Below, piece after piece: positions 51,858 through 60,220 of a stretch of DNA of 64,000 nucleotides. The notes below the pieces were generated by a model. That model was not told where the DNA came from. It ran no database searches and worked only from the letters and a program-made list of their open reading frames with translations. The position numbers were made by a program, and so were the translations under genes. Origin of the DNA: an uncultured Desulfobacter sp. (GTDB lineage: Bacteria; Desulfobacterota; Desulfobacteria; Desulfobacterales; Desulfobacteraceae); the NCBI RefSeq assembly GCF_963666145.1, contig NZ_OY762614.1:6066501-6130500 (forward strand), written 5' to 3'. Every line of letters begins with the position of its first letter. Within the stretch, counting starts at the first letter, position 1.

Positions 51858-52054
51858 TTGGATCAAGTGCTACAAGGTGCGGAAAGTCTTCCAATTAATG
51901 AATATGCTGTGCAATAACCAAAAATATGCACAGCTACCAAAACTTTAGTTCACTTCGAAATTCAAACTTCGAACTTTCCTTCTGTCTTGGCCCAATGACC
52001 ACATAGCTGCATAAAGTGCCAACTTTTCAAGTCATTGGATATCCCTTTTTTCGT

Positions 52055-52080
52055 GTTCGGAAAACGTACGTTTTCCGAAC
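52055..52080. repeat. 26-bp perfect palindrome upstream of the serine recombinase
   Basis: The half-site GTTCGGAAAACGT is followed directly by its reverse complement. It is 134 bp upstream of the recombinase start. A related sequence with the same left flank (ttttttcg) and core AGAAAACGTACGTTT lies at 60028-60058, and a weaker relative at 57122. Confidence 0.75.
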
Positions 52081-52213
52081 TATTGACAACAATGAGGAAG
52101 TGAATCGGAAATTCTTGTTGTTTTATGTAAATAAATACTGTACAGAAATCAAAGTCAAGTTTTAAGTTCCATTCGATGAATTTAATTACTAATTTTATTT
52201 TGAAACTTTATTT

Positions 52214-52762
52214 ATGCTGATCGGATATGCCCGAATTTCCACTCACGAACAAAATCTTGCTCTTCAAGAAGATGCACTGAAAAGAACTGGATGCGAAAAA
52301 ATATTTCAGGACAAAGTTTCTGGAGTTGCAGCCGAGCGTCCAGGAATTAATCAGGCTATATCTTATCTGCGTCCTGGTGATACTCTGGTGGTCTGGAGAC
52401 TGGACCGTTTAGGAAGATCCCTCAAACATTTAATAACACTTATTGGTGAATTGGATAAAAAAGACATCGGGTTCAGAAGTCTTCAAGAAACGATTGATAC
52501 CACAACTTCCGGGGGAAAACTGATTTTTCATATTTTTGGTGCTTTGGCTGAATTTGAGAGAAATTTGATTCAGGAAAGAACCCGGGCGGGTTTGGCCGCA
52601 GCCCGAGCGAGAGGTAAAAAAGGAGGGAGACCAAAGGCGCTCAATTCAAAAAAAAGAGAAATGCTCAAAAAGCTTTACGATGAAAGAAATTTATCCATTC
52701 AAGAAATCTGTGATCTCATGAAAATATCAAAGACAACATTATATTCATATCTAAGGGAATAA
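52214..52762 (+). CDS. Serine recombinase, resolvase/invertase family
   Basis: This 182-aa protein has the nucleophile S9 (LIGYARISTHEQN), the conserved RLDRLGRS helix, the FEFERNLIQERTRAG-type region (here LAEFERNLIQERTRAG) and a C-terminal helix-turn-helix (LSIQEICDLMKISKTTLYSYL). Such proteins carry out resolution or inversion at short palindromic sites. A 26-bp palindrome upstream is the obvious candidate site. It is not flanked by a transposase, so it may be an orphan resolvase or a DNA-inversion enzyme. Confidence 0.92.
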   Translation: MLIGYARISTHEQNLALQEDALKRTGCEKIFQDKVSGVAAERPGINQAISYLRPGDTLVVWRLDRLGRSLKHLITLIGELDKKDIGFRSLQETIDTTTSGGKLIFHIFGALAEFERNLIQERTRAGLAAARARGKKGGRPKALNSKKREMLKKLYDERNLSIQEICDLMKISKTTLYSYLRE

Positions 52763-52806
52763 GACGCATCAATCCCTGATAAATAAACAATGACTTTATG
52801 AGAATG

Positions 52807-53466
52807 TCATCCTTTTAGAGCTTTAATACGTTTGATATCCTCGGATTTCCCCAGCATCATGAGCATATCGCTGCCTTTGATCATAAATTCAGGGTCCGGT
52901 ACTAAAACAAAATTTTCAGGAACCAATTCTTTAATGGCGATAATATGAACATTGAACTTTGCCCGTAGGTTGATCTCTTTTAAAGTTTTTCCGATAAATT
53001 CTGTTGGCGGTTCTATGTGTACAAGATCAAACCCTTCAGAAAGAGGTATGAAATCCATAATATTCGGTCGGGATAAACTCTGGGAAATACGCAAGGCTAC
53101 ATCCCTTTCCGGATGAATGATTTTTGTGGCTCCGACTTTTTTAAGTATTTTGGCATGATCATCATCCAGAGCTTTTGCCAGGATCTGCCTGACCCCCATC
53201 TCGTGCAGATGGAGGCATATCAGGATACTCACGCTGATTTTGGTGCCGGTGGATACAATCACGCCGTCCATGGTTTCCAGGCCAAGGGCTTTTAATTTTT
53301 CCTTGTCCGTAGCTTCCAGGAGGATTGCTTCGGTGCAATGCGCATCCACAGCCTGCACCCGATTCTTATCCATATCCACGGCAATGACTTCATTACCGTC
53401 CTCGTATAATGCTTTGGCCGCATAAAATCCAAAATTCCCTAACCCTATCACTGTAAATCGTTTCAT
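52807..53466 (-). CDS. Potassium uptake regulator (TrkA/KtrA, RCK)
   Basis: This 219-aa protein has an RCK-N Rossmann domain (FTVIGLGNFGFYAAKAL, acidic D31 for NAD(H)/ATP ribose) and an RCK-C domain (about 140-219). It gates the membrane subunit encoded directly upstream. Length fits the single-RCK KtrA type rather than the double TrkA. It starts with GGAGATATA before ATG, and ends convergent with the recombinase gene. Confidence 0.9.
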   Translation of the reverse strand: MKRFTVIGLGNFGFYAAKALYEDGNEVIAVDMDKNRVQAVDAHCTEAILLEATDKEKLKALGLETMDGVIVSTGTKISVSILICLHLHEMGVRQILAKALDDDHAKILKKVGATKIIHPERDVALRISQSLSRPNIMDFIPLSEGFDLVHIEPPTEFIGKTLKEINLRAKFNVHIIAIKELVPENFVLVPDPEFMIKGSDMLMMLGKSEDIKRIKALKG

Positions 53467-53478
53467 TATATCTCCTGT

Positions 53479-54840
53479 TTATCCGATCATCATGTTCTCT
53501 TCGGCCCGTTCAAAACCGTTTGTCGGATTGGTTCCGATGATGATGTATGAAAATGTTAAAATCCCTACCCTGCCGATAACCATGGTTATAATAATCCAAA
53601 ATTTCCCCCATACACTTAAATTCGCTGTGACCCCGAGAGAGAGTCCGACCGTTCCAAAGGCAGATATCACTTCAAAGAGATAAGGCAAAAATTCTCCGTT
53701 CAGACTTCTCCCTGTGATAGCCCCTTCTGAAAGAATCAAGAACAATACCATGCCGATGATTCCAACAGAGACCAGGATCAGGGTTGTGGAACGGCGAACG
53801 GTTTCATCCGGAATGCTTTTTTTAAACAGATTCACCCGCCGCATCCGCTTGATCCGGGTGATGGTTGTAGCGGTCAGCAATGCCAGGGTGGTTGTTTTCA
53901 CGCCGCCTCCGCAGGACCCTGGTGAGGCCCCGAAAAACATCAGGACCAGCATCATGGTGATGGTTGCCTCGTTGAGCGCAGAAATATCAATGGTATTGAA
54001 TCCCGCCGTCCGGCAGGTAATGGATTGAAACAGGGAAACCAGGAATTGGTATACCTGGGCTTTGCCTGCCAGAGAGCCTTGTATTTCAAGGACGAATAAC
54101 CAAACCGTACCACCAAAAATCAGAATGGTCGTGGTCAACAATACGGTCTTGGTCTGCACGGAAAATCGGAACCGTTTTTTTTTTCTGAGCTTTATCCAGT
54201 TTTTAAATTCATACAATACCGAAAAGCCGATACCGCCGGTCACAATAAGCATGCAGACGGTAAAATTGAGAAGGTAACTGCCTCCGAAAGTTGAAAGGCT
54301 GTCCGGGAAGAGAGAAAAACCAGCATTACAAAAGGCGGATATGGCATGAAAGACAGCGGTGTAGACGGCTTCATGAATCGGCAGGGTCCGACTCCAGTAA
54401 ATCGCTAAAAGAACGGCACCGGCTGTTTCGATGCAAAAAGTCATATAGATAATATTTTTGACAATTTTGAAAATATCATCCTGAGGCGTGTGCAAAAACA
54501 TATCCTGTACCGCCATCCGTTGGTGATAGAAGGTTTTCCTGCCGATCATCCGGAAGAGGAGCACTGAAAGCGTCATGACCCCCAGCCCCCCGACCTGGAT
54601 GAGAAGGAGAATAATGACTTGACCCAAAAGAGTGAAACGGGTTCCGGTATCCACCACAACCAGTCCGGTAACACAGACTGCCGAGGTTGAAGTGAATAAG
54701 GCGTCTATGATCTGTAACGGCTCTTTTTTTGAAGAAACCGGCAGACACAATAAAAGTGTGCCGATCAGAATGAGAGCCAGAAAGCTGATCAGAACCAGTG
54801 CAGCCGGATGCAGTTTCAACAGTTTGCGGCGCACAGTCAT
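53479..54840 (-). CDS. Potassium transporter membrane subunit (TrkH/KtrB)
   Basis: This 453-aa protein has four M1-P-M2 repeats with selectivity-filter glycines (TSTSAVCVTGLVVVDTG, HAISAFCNAGFSLF, SITCRTAGFNTIDI, SAFGTVGLSLGVT). It takes up K+ with Na+ or H+. The gene is 12 bp upstream of the RCK subunit and overlaps by 4 bp the preceding Cys-rich gene. Confidence 0.92.
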   Translation of the reverse strand: MTVRRKLLKLHPAALVLISFLALILIGTLLLCLPVSSKKEPLQIIDALFTSTSAVCVTGLVVVDTGTRFTLLGQVIILLLIQVGGLGVMTLSVLLFRMIGRKTFYHQRMAVQDMFLHTPQDDIFKIVKNIIYMTFCIETAGAVLLAIYWSRTLPIHEAVYTAVFHAISAFCNAGFSLFPDSLSTFGGSYLLNFTVCMLIVTGGIGFSVLYEFKNWIKLRKKKRFRFSVQTKTVLLTTTILIFGGTVWLFVLEIQGSLAGKAQVYQFLVSLFQSITCRTAGFNTIDISALNEATITMMLVLMFFGASPGSCGGGVKTTTLALLTATTITRIKRMRRVNLFKKSIPDETVRRSTTLILVSVGIIGMVLFLILSEGAITGRSLNGEFLPYLFEVISAFGTVGLSLGVTANLSVWGKFWIIITMVIGRVGILTFSYIIIGTNPTNGFERAEENMMIG

Positions 54841-55409
54841 GATACCACCTTGGGGTTCATGTAGTATTCACAGTGACGGTGATTCATGGTGTGGCATATG
54901 TCATGAAGCCGGTTCCCCCCTAAAAACATCCTGTTTCGATAAGCCCCGCAGACCGGGAACTCGCATTGATTCCCGCTTGGCAGATACTTAAGAAAAGGGC
55001 AAAGTTTTTCCAAAACGCTTTGTGCCCGCGTAAGGGAATGGAAGTTCCATAAATGACGAATATTTTCCCCGATGCTGTCCGATTCAATACCGGTATGAAT
55101 ATTGACAAAATCCACGCCGGTCTGTGTCAGTTCTAAAATGAGTTTTTGATGGAGCCGTTCCAAGAAAACCGATATCTTTACGCTTGCCGTCAACGGATGT
55201 TCCTTAAGGATCTTGCAAAGTTCAATCACCTCTTTGTGCCCCTGAATGTTCCTGCTGTTAAAAACGATGGCAATCAGATCCGGAGGATTTGATGTCGCCT
55301 GACTCAAGCAGCTTAAAGGGCTGAGGGATATGTCACAGAAGTCCCGGTTTTGAGGCATCTGATCCGAAAACAGCCGGCAGAACAATATTTTTTTTGAGTT
55401 TGATGACAT
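54837..55409 (-). CDS. Unknown Cys-rich protein coupled to the potassium transporter
   Basis: This 190-aa protein is of unknown family. The first 120 residues look like a degenerate receiver-type alpha/beta domain (PDLIAIVFNSRNI, SVKISVFLERLHQKLI, GVDFVNIHTG). The last 60 residues have a cysteine/histidine cluster (CPFLKY, CEFPVCGAYRNRM, HDICHTMNHRHCEYY) suited to a metal or iron-sulfur cluster. Its stop overlaps the TrkH start (ATGA), so translation is coupled. A redox or metal sensor for K+ uptake is conjecture. Confidence 0.7.
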   Translation of the reverse strand: MSSNSKKILFCRLFSDQMPQNRDFCDISLSPLSCLSQATSNPPDLIAIVFNSRNIQGHKEVIELCKILKEHPLTASVKISVFLERLHQKLILELTQTGVDFVNIHTGIESDSIGENIRHLWNFHSLTRAQSVLEKLCPFLKYLPSGNQCEFPVCGAYRNRMFLGGNRLHDICHTMNHRHCEYYMNPKVVS

Positions 55410-55641
55410 TTTTCTGATTCCCTATTTGGTATCGCTGTGTCATTAAATAGAGCAAAAACAATACCTGATAGGGTTTTAGCTGTTGTTTCGGTAGGTTAAA
55501 TGTCTTTGAGTGATTTGTTAAGTTTTTTAATTAACTTTTATTGAATTTTGCAAGGAAGTACCATTGCACTTTGCACGAGTTTTGAACTTTGATATTTTTT
55601 GCATCTAAAAAAAGCACCTATCATAGAGGGAATAGAGATAC
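55410..55641. other. Divergent intergenic region
   Basis: 232 bases between the Cys-rich/Trk operon (minus) and the antiporter fragment (plus). It is AT-rich and must hold the promoters for both directions. No palindrome or repeat stood out. Confidence 0.4.
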
Positions 55642-55935
55642 ATGGAAGAAATTGTTATTGCTTTACTTGCGTTGATTTTCGGACTGATCTTGCTTGTCTG
55701 GAGTGCAGACCGCTTTGTTGACGGGGCTGCGGCCACCGCACGGCATTTTGGTGTACCGCCGTTGATTATCGGAATGGTGATCGTTGGTTTCGGTACATCG
55801 GCTCCGGAGATGCTTGTTTCTGCACTGGCTGCATTGAAGAATAGCCCCGGTATCGCCATAGGAAATGCATACGGGTCGAACATTGCCACCTTTCTGAAAT
55901 CATTGGGAACGGTTGATCATCCCATAAATGCTTAG
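55642..55935 (+). pseudogene. Truncated CaCA-family Na+/Ca2+ antiporter (YrbG-like)
   Basis: Only 98 codons remain of a protein normally over 300 aa. The first two helices and the alpha-1 ion-binding repeat are intact (IIGMVIVGFGTSAPEMLVSALAAL), followed by GIAIGNAYGSNIA. After this, family similarity stops and an unrelated tail (TFLKSLGTVDHPINA) leads to a stop. A deletion or rearrangement near 55890 removed the rest. It is very unlikely to transport ions. Confidence 0.85.
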
Positions 55936-56054
55936 TCAACTCTGTGGCAAATTGAAGGAAAAAATTTGCAAGCCTTCCCAGGCTTGTTGGGTTTTAAGAA
56001 ATATTTATGAAAATAGTTTAATAGTTAACTGACTAATTGACAGGAGTCCGATGA

Positions 56055-56939
56055 ATGTCCCAACAGAATCCAGATCATAGAAAAGCGATTCAGCAAATTA
56101 TCGATATTCATTTTAACGAAGCTGAGATGAGATTGGAAAGCGTTTGCCAAACCCATTTTGATAGTCTGAAAACAATATTTGGCAGACATTGGCGGCACAA
56201 GAGCGACATTCCATCGGACTTACTCTCTATACCGCGTCATACATGGAAACTATTTGCAAAAAAAGTATTGAAGATGCAGACCAATCCACTACCCAAAAGT
56301 GGCAAGGAGAAAGAAATCGAACAGATTGTTAGTAAAAAATTGCTTGATCTAAATGGCCTCGAAAAGAAACTGAAAAATTATATTGAATCTTATCAGCTTA
56401 GTTTTGAGGAACACTTCACCGAAATACTTCAGCAAGTTCCAAGCTTGGAGAGAGAGACGTTTGTCAGAGAACTGGAAAAAAAAATTGAACAGTTAACAAC
56501 ACCCATTGAAGGGGGTCGTGAGGTGTTGATATTTTTGCTGGCAGGAATTGTAGGTAAAATATACTCTGATAAGGTGACTTTCGGCAGTGCCGCAGCAGCG
56601 GGCCAGGGTGTTGCTACCAGCATCTATGTGAGTCAACTTTCCTGGTTTGGCTCTCTCTGGTTTAGCTTATTCGGGTCAATTCCGACATGGGTGAGTGCCG
56701 CCGGAGTAGGTGGAGGCATACTGACAGGCGTAATTGTAGCCCCCCTCATAACTCCGCTCCTGGAATTTGGGATGAATAAGCTTCGTGTCAGAAAAGTGCT
56801 CAAGAAGACGATTTATGCTGCTCGCCAAAAACTGACCAACGAAGGACCCGATGCCTATGATGTTGCTGGGAAAACAATCATATATCTACAGCTTCTGCCG
56901 GACATCCTTAATTTAGGTCGTGAGATTATCAAAGTGTAG
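56055..56939 (+). CDS. Unknown protein with central hydrophobic region
   Basis: This 294-aa protein starts at ATG 56055 after AGGAGT. Residues about 1-150 are charged and coiled-coil-like (KKLLDLNGLEKKLKNYIESY). Residues 155-250 contain two or three hydrophobic, glycine-rich segments (VLIFLLAGIVGKIY, VSAAGVGGGILTGVIVAP), and the C-terminus is basic. This order resembles membrane-remodelling or GTPase-associated proteins, but no motif supports a function. It lies just after the antiporter breakpoint, in a region with dispersed repeats. Confidence 0.6.
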   Translation: MSQQNPDHRKAIQQIIDIHFNEAEMRLESVCQTHFDSLKTIFGRHWRHKSDIPSDLLSIPRHTWKLFAKKVLKMQTNPLPKSGKEKEIEQIVSKKLLDLNGLEKKLKNYIESYQLSFEEHFTEILQQVPSLERETFVRELEKKIEQLTTPIEGGREVLIFLLAGIVGKIYSDKVTFGSAAAAGQGVATSIYVSQLSWFGSLWFSLFGSIPTWVSAAGVGGGILTGVIVAPLITPLLEFGMNKLRVRKVLKKTIYAARQKLTNEGPDAYDVAGKTIIYLQLLPDILNLGREIIKV

Positions 56940-57121
56940 ATGAGAGTCATAAATATCAAAGGCAATTAATCCTACAACGCAACTTGTGAGACCGGCGCCC
57001 ATGTGTTGTATATAGGCCAGCCAAACTCCCACAAAGTATTGAGCCCAGTGGAAGCGAAGCTGTCATGAGGGGCAAAGTAGATTATGGGTATTTTGGCACA
57101 ACGCCCAAAAAGGTCAATGTC

Positions 57122-57172
57122 GAAACCGTACCTTTTTGTTCAAATGCGCCCGATAGTCCAAATTGCTCTCTT
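57122..57172. repeat. Dispersed repeat C, diverged copy (related to 60038-60090)
   Basis: tcgaaaccgtacctttttg and following caaatgc..ccg..agtcc match, block for block, ttcagaaaacgtacgtttctg and aaatgc..ccg..ggtcc at 60038-60083. The gap 56940-57286 holds this repeat and nothing else I can assign. Confidence 0.45.
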
Positions 57173-57349
57173 CCATACTATCTTGGATTCTTTATTGAAA
57201 AAATAAAATTTACTCACTCTATTTTTTGAACGACTGAAAATACGGGGTTATCGCATGCGTACCGTTATCATTGACACGAACAATAGATTTCTTATATAAA
57301 ATTCAATAATTTTGCCGATATCAATTGTTTTATTACAAATAGGATCAAA

Positions 57350-58147
57350 CTGATTAATTTTATTAAAAAGACCCTGCTATTCCTTCTTCCGCTCGTCCTC
57401 ATCCTAATTATTTGGGCCGCTGCTGCCCAAATCGTTTTTTTGATGAGGGGTGTTGCGTTCCCATCTCCATTACAAACAGTCGTTCGGTTATGGGAAATGC
57501 TTGAAGGAGAAAAACTATCCAATACGTCCATCTACATGCATATTAACAGCAGCATTCAGCGATGGTTGGTGGGATTCGGAATTGCCGCTTTTTTAGGGAT
57601 TAGTTATGGCCTGGTTGCAGGGCGCATTTCATGGATAGAAAAAGCAACTGCTAAGATTCCACAGATGCTTCTTAGTATTCCAGGACTGGCATGGATCCCT
57701 GTTGCGATTCTTCTGTTTGGAATTGGCGAGTCTGCTACAGTTTTCATGATTGCTGTTTCTGCATTTTCTCCTATTGCCATCAATGTATTATCCGGCATAA
57801 AAAACATTGATATCCATTTTATCCATGCCGCAAGGATGATGGGTGCTGGAAACAAAGCTCTTTTTTTTCGAGTTTTGATTCCGGCGGCACTGCCATCGAT
57901 CATAAGTGGGCTTAGGGTCGGCCTCGGAACGGGTTGGCGGGTTCTAGTGGCAGCAGAAATGATTGTCGGAAATGGAACCGGTTTAGGATACTCCATCATT
58001 CAGGCAAGATGGACGCTTGATTACGAAGCTTCTTTTGCCTGCATTCTTATAATCTGCATTATCGGACTTTTGTTTGAGCAGGTATTACTAAAACAACTTG
58101 AGAAAAAAACAACTAAACAATGGACGTTGTTTTCTGAGAACCGATGA
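57350..58147 (+). CDS. ABC transporter permease (SsuC/TauC/NrtB family)
   Basis: This permease has about six membrane helices and the EAA-type loop HAARMMGAGNKALFFRVLIPAALPSIISGLRVGLG. It is clearly open upstream of its first ATG (57443): the family's first helix is encoded as LLFLLPLVLILIIWAAAAQIV from about 57374, but no ATG, GTG or TTG precedes it. A CTG at 57350, 5 nt after AGGA, is the best candidate start. It overlaps the ATPase gene by 4 bp. Confidence 0.85.
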   Translation: MINFIKKTLLFLLPLVLILIIWAAAAQIVFLMRGVAFPSPLQTVVRLWEMLEGEKLSNTSIYMHINSSIQRWLVGFGIAAFLGISYGLVAGRISWIEKATAKIPQMLLSIPGLAWIPVAILLFGIGESATVFMIAVSAFSPIAINVLSGIKNIDIHFIHAARMMGAGNKALFFRVLIPAALPSIISGLRVGLGTGWRVLVAAEMIVGNGTGLGYSIIQARWTLDYEASFACILIICIIGLLFEQVLLKQLEKKTTKQWTLFSENR

Positions 58148-58932
58148 TTCAACTCGAAAATGTCACTAAACGTTTTGAGCTGAATGGTATCTGTTTGCCT
58201 CCGGTTTTATCAGACCTTCATCTTTCTGTTGCTCAAGGCGAGTTTTTATGTGTGCTCGGACCTAGCGGATGTGGCAAAACGACCCTGTTGAACCTGATTG
58301 CAGGTTTTACACGGCCATCAAAAGGACGGGTTCTATTTGTCCAAAAAGAGATAAAAGGTCCGTCTCCAGAGCGTGGGGTCGTCTTCCAGGACGCAACGCT
58401 ATTCCCATGGCTCACGGTGATGCAAAATGTTGGATTCGGCATTAAAATGAAGGGCATGAAAGGTGAACTTTTAGAAAAAAATACCTTGAGGTTTCTTGAT
58501 ATGATGGGGCTTCGTAACCATGCTGGCAAATACCCGTACGCACTTTCGGGTGGTATGCGCCAGAGGGTTGCTATTGCAAGGGTTCTGGCTCTTGAGCCAC
58601 GGATATTGCTAATGGACGAACCGTTCAGTGCATTGGACGCTAATACAAGAGAACGTCTTCAGGATGAATTACTGAGAATCTGGGCCATCCATAAAAGAAC
58701 CATTATTTATATAACCCATAGCGTGGAAGAAGCGACGTATCTGGCAGACAGAGTTGTTGTTTTTGGGGAAGCACAAACTGGTCTTGTTGCTGATTTGCCT
58801 ATTTCGTTAAAGAGACCGAGACGAAGGGATGACAGAGACTTCCTGATTGTAAAGAATCTTCTGCGCTCGCGTCTTGCGGAGCAGCCATGCTGCATCCAAC
58901 CCCAACACATCATAGGAGATAGAAGTGTATGA
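58144..58932 (+). CDS. ABC transporter ATPase (SsuB/TauB/NrtD family)
   Basis: This 262-aa ATPase has Walker A GPSGCGKTTL (about 38-47), the Q-loop VFQDATLFPWLTV, signature LSGGMRQRVAIARVLA and Walker B ILLMDEPFSALDANTRERLQ. It powers import through the overlapping permease. The substrate class (nitrate, sulfonate, taurine or thiamine precursor) cannot be read from the ATPase. Confidence 0.93.
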   Translation: MIQLENVTKRFELNGICLPPVLSDLHLSVAQGEFLCVLGPSGCGKTTLLNLIAGFTRPSKGRVLFVQKEIKGPSPERGVVFQDATLFPWLTVMQNVGFGIKMKGMKGELLEKNTLRFLDMMGLRNHAGKYPYALSGGMRQRVAIARVLALEPRILLMDEPFSALDANTRERLQDELLRIWAIHKRTIIYITHSVEEATYLADRVVVFGEAQTGLVADLPISLKRPRRRDDRDFLIVKNLLRSRLAEQPCCIQPQHIIGDRSV

Positions 58933-59888
58933 GACCAAGAACAAAAAATAAATTTTATTATGTAATTTTTTTATTTGGTTTTTGTCTGTCAGGTATATGC
59001 ATAACATCAATATCAGCAGCAGAACAAGATGTGATTCGGTTTGCATATCAGGATCGTATCGGCAGTGTGATTCCTATTATTGCCGCCAAAAAAAATTTCT
59101 ATAAAAATGAAGGACTAAAGATCCAGTCTCTACGTTTTAGCAGCGGCCCAGCCTGTGCCGAAGCTCTTTTTTCCGGCGCTGCTGATATCGGTGCCATGGG
59201 AGATACCACAGCTATCATAATGGTATCTCGTTCTCCCCGTTTTGTCATTATTGCAAGCCATGCGACAGGTGAGCATCGACATCGCGTCATGGTTAGGAAG
59301 AAATCTCCAATGCAGTCGGTCAGGGATCTTTATGGAATGCGCATTGGAGTGAAAAAGGGAACTTCAACCTACGGTGGACTGCTTGCTGCGCTAAAGAAAA
59401 ACGGTCTATCCGAAAGTGATATCCAAATTATTGACATCTCTCCACCAATAATGACGGATGCGCTCTTTGCAGGGTCTATAGATGCTTTTGCAGCCAGCGA
59501 GCCCACGCCTTCTACAGCTGAAGAAAAAGGGGCACGGGAATTAACAACTCTTGGCGGATTAGGCAATCAGTATCCGATTCTCATTCTTGCGAACCGGGAT
59601 ATTCTGAAAAAAAGAAAATCTTCAGTCATGAAAGTATTGCATGCCATGAAAAAGGCATCAGCTTATGTCGAAGGTCATCCTCAAGAGACGGTTACCATAA
59701 TGGCTAAAGAGACCGGGCTATCCGAAGTCACCTGTCAAAAAGCCATGGAAAAACATGTGTATCATATGAAATTGGATTCCGAGATAATTTTAAGCCTGAA
59801 ACAGACAGCTACTTTTTTAAAGAGGCAAGGAATTATCAAAGATTTATCCGACCTATCCACAGCTATAGGTCCCGGCTTGCTGAATTGA
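58929..59888 (+). CDS. ABC transporter substrate-binding protein (SsuA/NMT1-like)
   Basis: This 319-aa protein has a signal peptide (about 1-30, ending ITSISAAEQ) and an NMT1/SsuA-type periplasmic-binding fold (FAYQDRIGSVIPIIAAKKNFY, FSSGPACAEALFSGAADIGAMG, GVKKGTSTYGGLLAALK). It overlaps the ATPase gene by 4 bp. Aliphatic sulfonates are the likeliest ligand class from fold, with no direct evidence. An 18-bp palindrome (59884-59901) overlaps its stop codon. Confidence 0.9.
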   Translation: MRPRTKNKFYYVIFLFGFCLSGICITSISAAEQDVIRFAYQDRIGSVIPIIAAKKNFYKNEGLKIQSLRFSSGPACAEALFSGAADIGAMGDTTAIIMVSRSPRFVIIASHATGEHRHRVMVRKKSPMQSVRDLYGMRIGVKKGTSTYGGLLAALKKNGLSESDIQIIDISPPIMTDALFAGSIDAFAASEPTPSTAEEKGARELTTLGGLGNQYPILILANRDILKKRKSSVMKVLHAMKKASAYVEGHPQETVTIMAKETGLSEVTCQKAMEKHVYHMKLDSEIILSLKQTATFLKRQGIIKDLSDLSTAIGPGLLN

Positions 59889-59901
59889 ACAATTGTTCAA
59901 T
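59884..59901. promoter_or_regulatory. Perfect 18-bp palindrome at the end of the ABC operon
   Basis: ATTGAACAATTGTTCAAT spans the stop codon of the substrate-binding protein. No T-run follows, so it is more likely a protein-binding site than a terminator. Confidence 0.4.
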
Positions 59902-60027
59902 CAAGAGAAGATGGGTTATTACACAAAAACTGAGTGTCAAAAACACATGCAATATGGGTAGCTTTAGCCGAATTCGTTCATTAATACGATCCGTTGGCAA
60001 TTTTTTTTACAATGATCGAGGAATTCT

Positions 60028-60090
60028 TTTTTCGGTGTTCAGAAAACGTACGTTTCTGTTTAAATGCAACCGGTGGTCCGAAATGGACCA
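60028..60090. repeat. Dispersed repeat C with recombinase-palindrome core
   Basis: ttttttcg, one base, then TGTTC and AGAAAACGTACGTTT, similar to the palindrome and left flank at 52048-52080, followed by blocks shared with 57122-57172. It fills part of the 59889-60220 gap, where a long plus-strand frame is present but lacks a ribosome-binding site and any family likeness. Confidence 0.55.
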
Positions 60091-60220
60091 TTCTCGATTC
60101 CGTTTTCTCAATTTTCTCGGGTGTTCACGGGTTTTAAGAACGCTTAGCGTATATTTACGAGCGAATATGGGCAACACCCTTTTTTGGGGCAAAATGAAAA
60201 AAAATACATTTTAAATAAAG

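Noticed and set aside
59885..60214. Plus-strand 109-codon frame after the ABC operon
   Set aside because: It starts at the end of the substrate-binding protein gene, contains repeat C and shows no protein family features.
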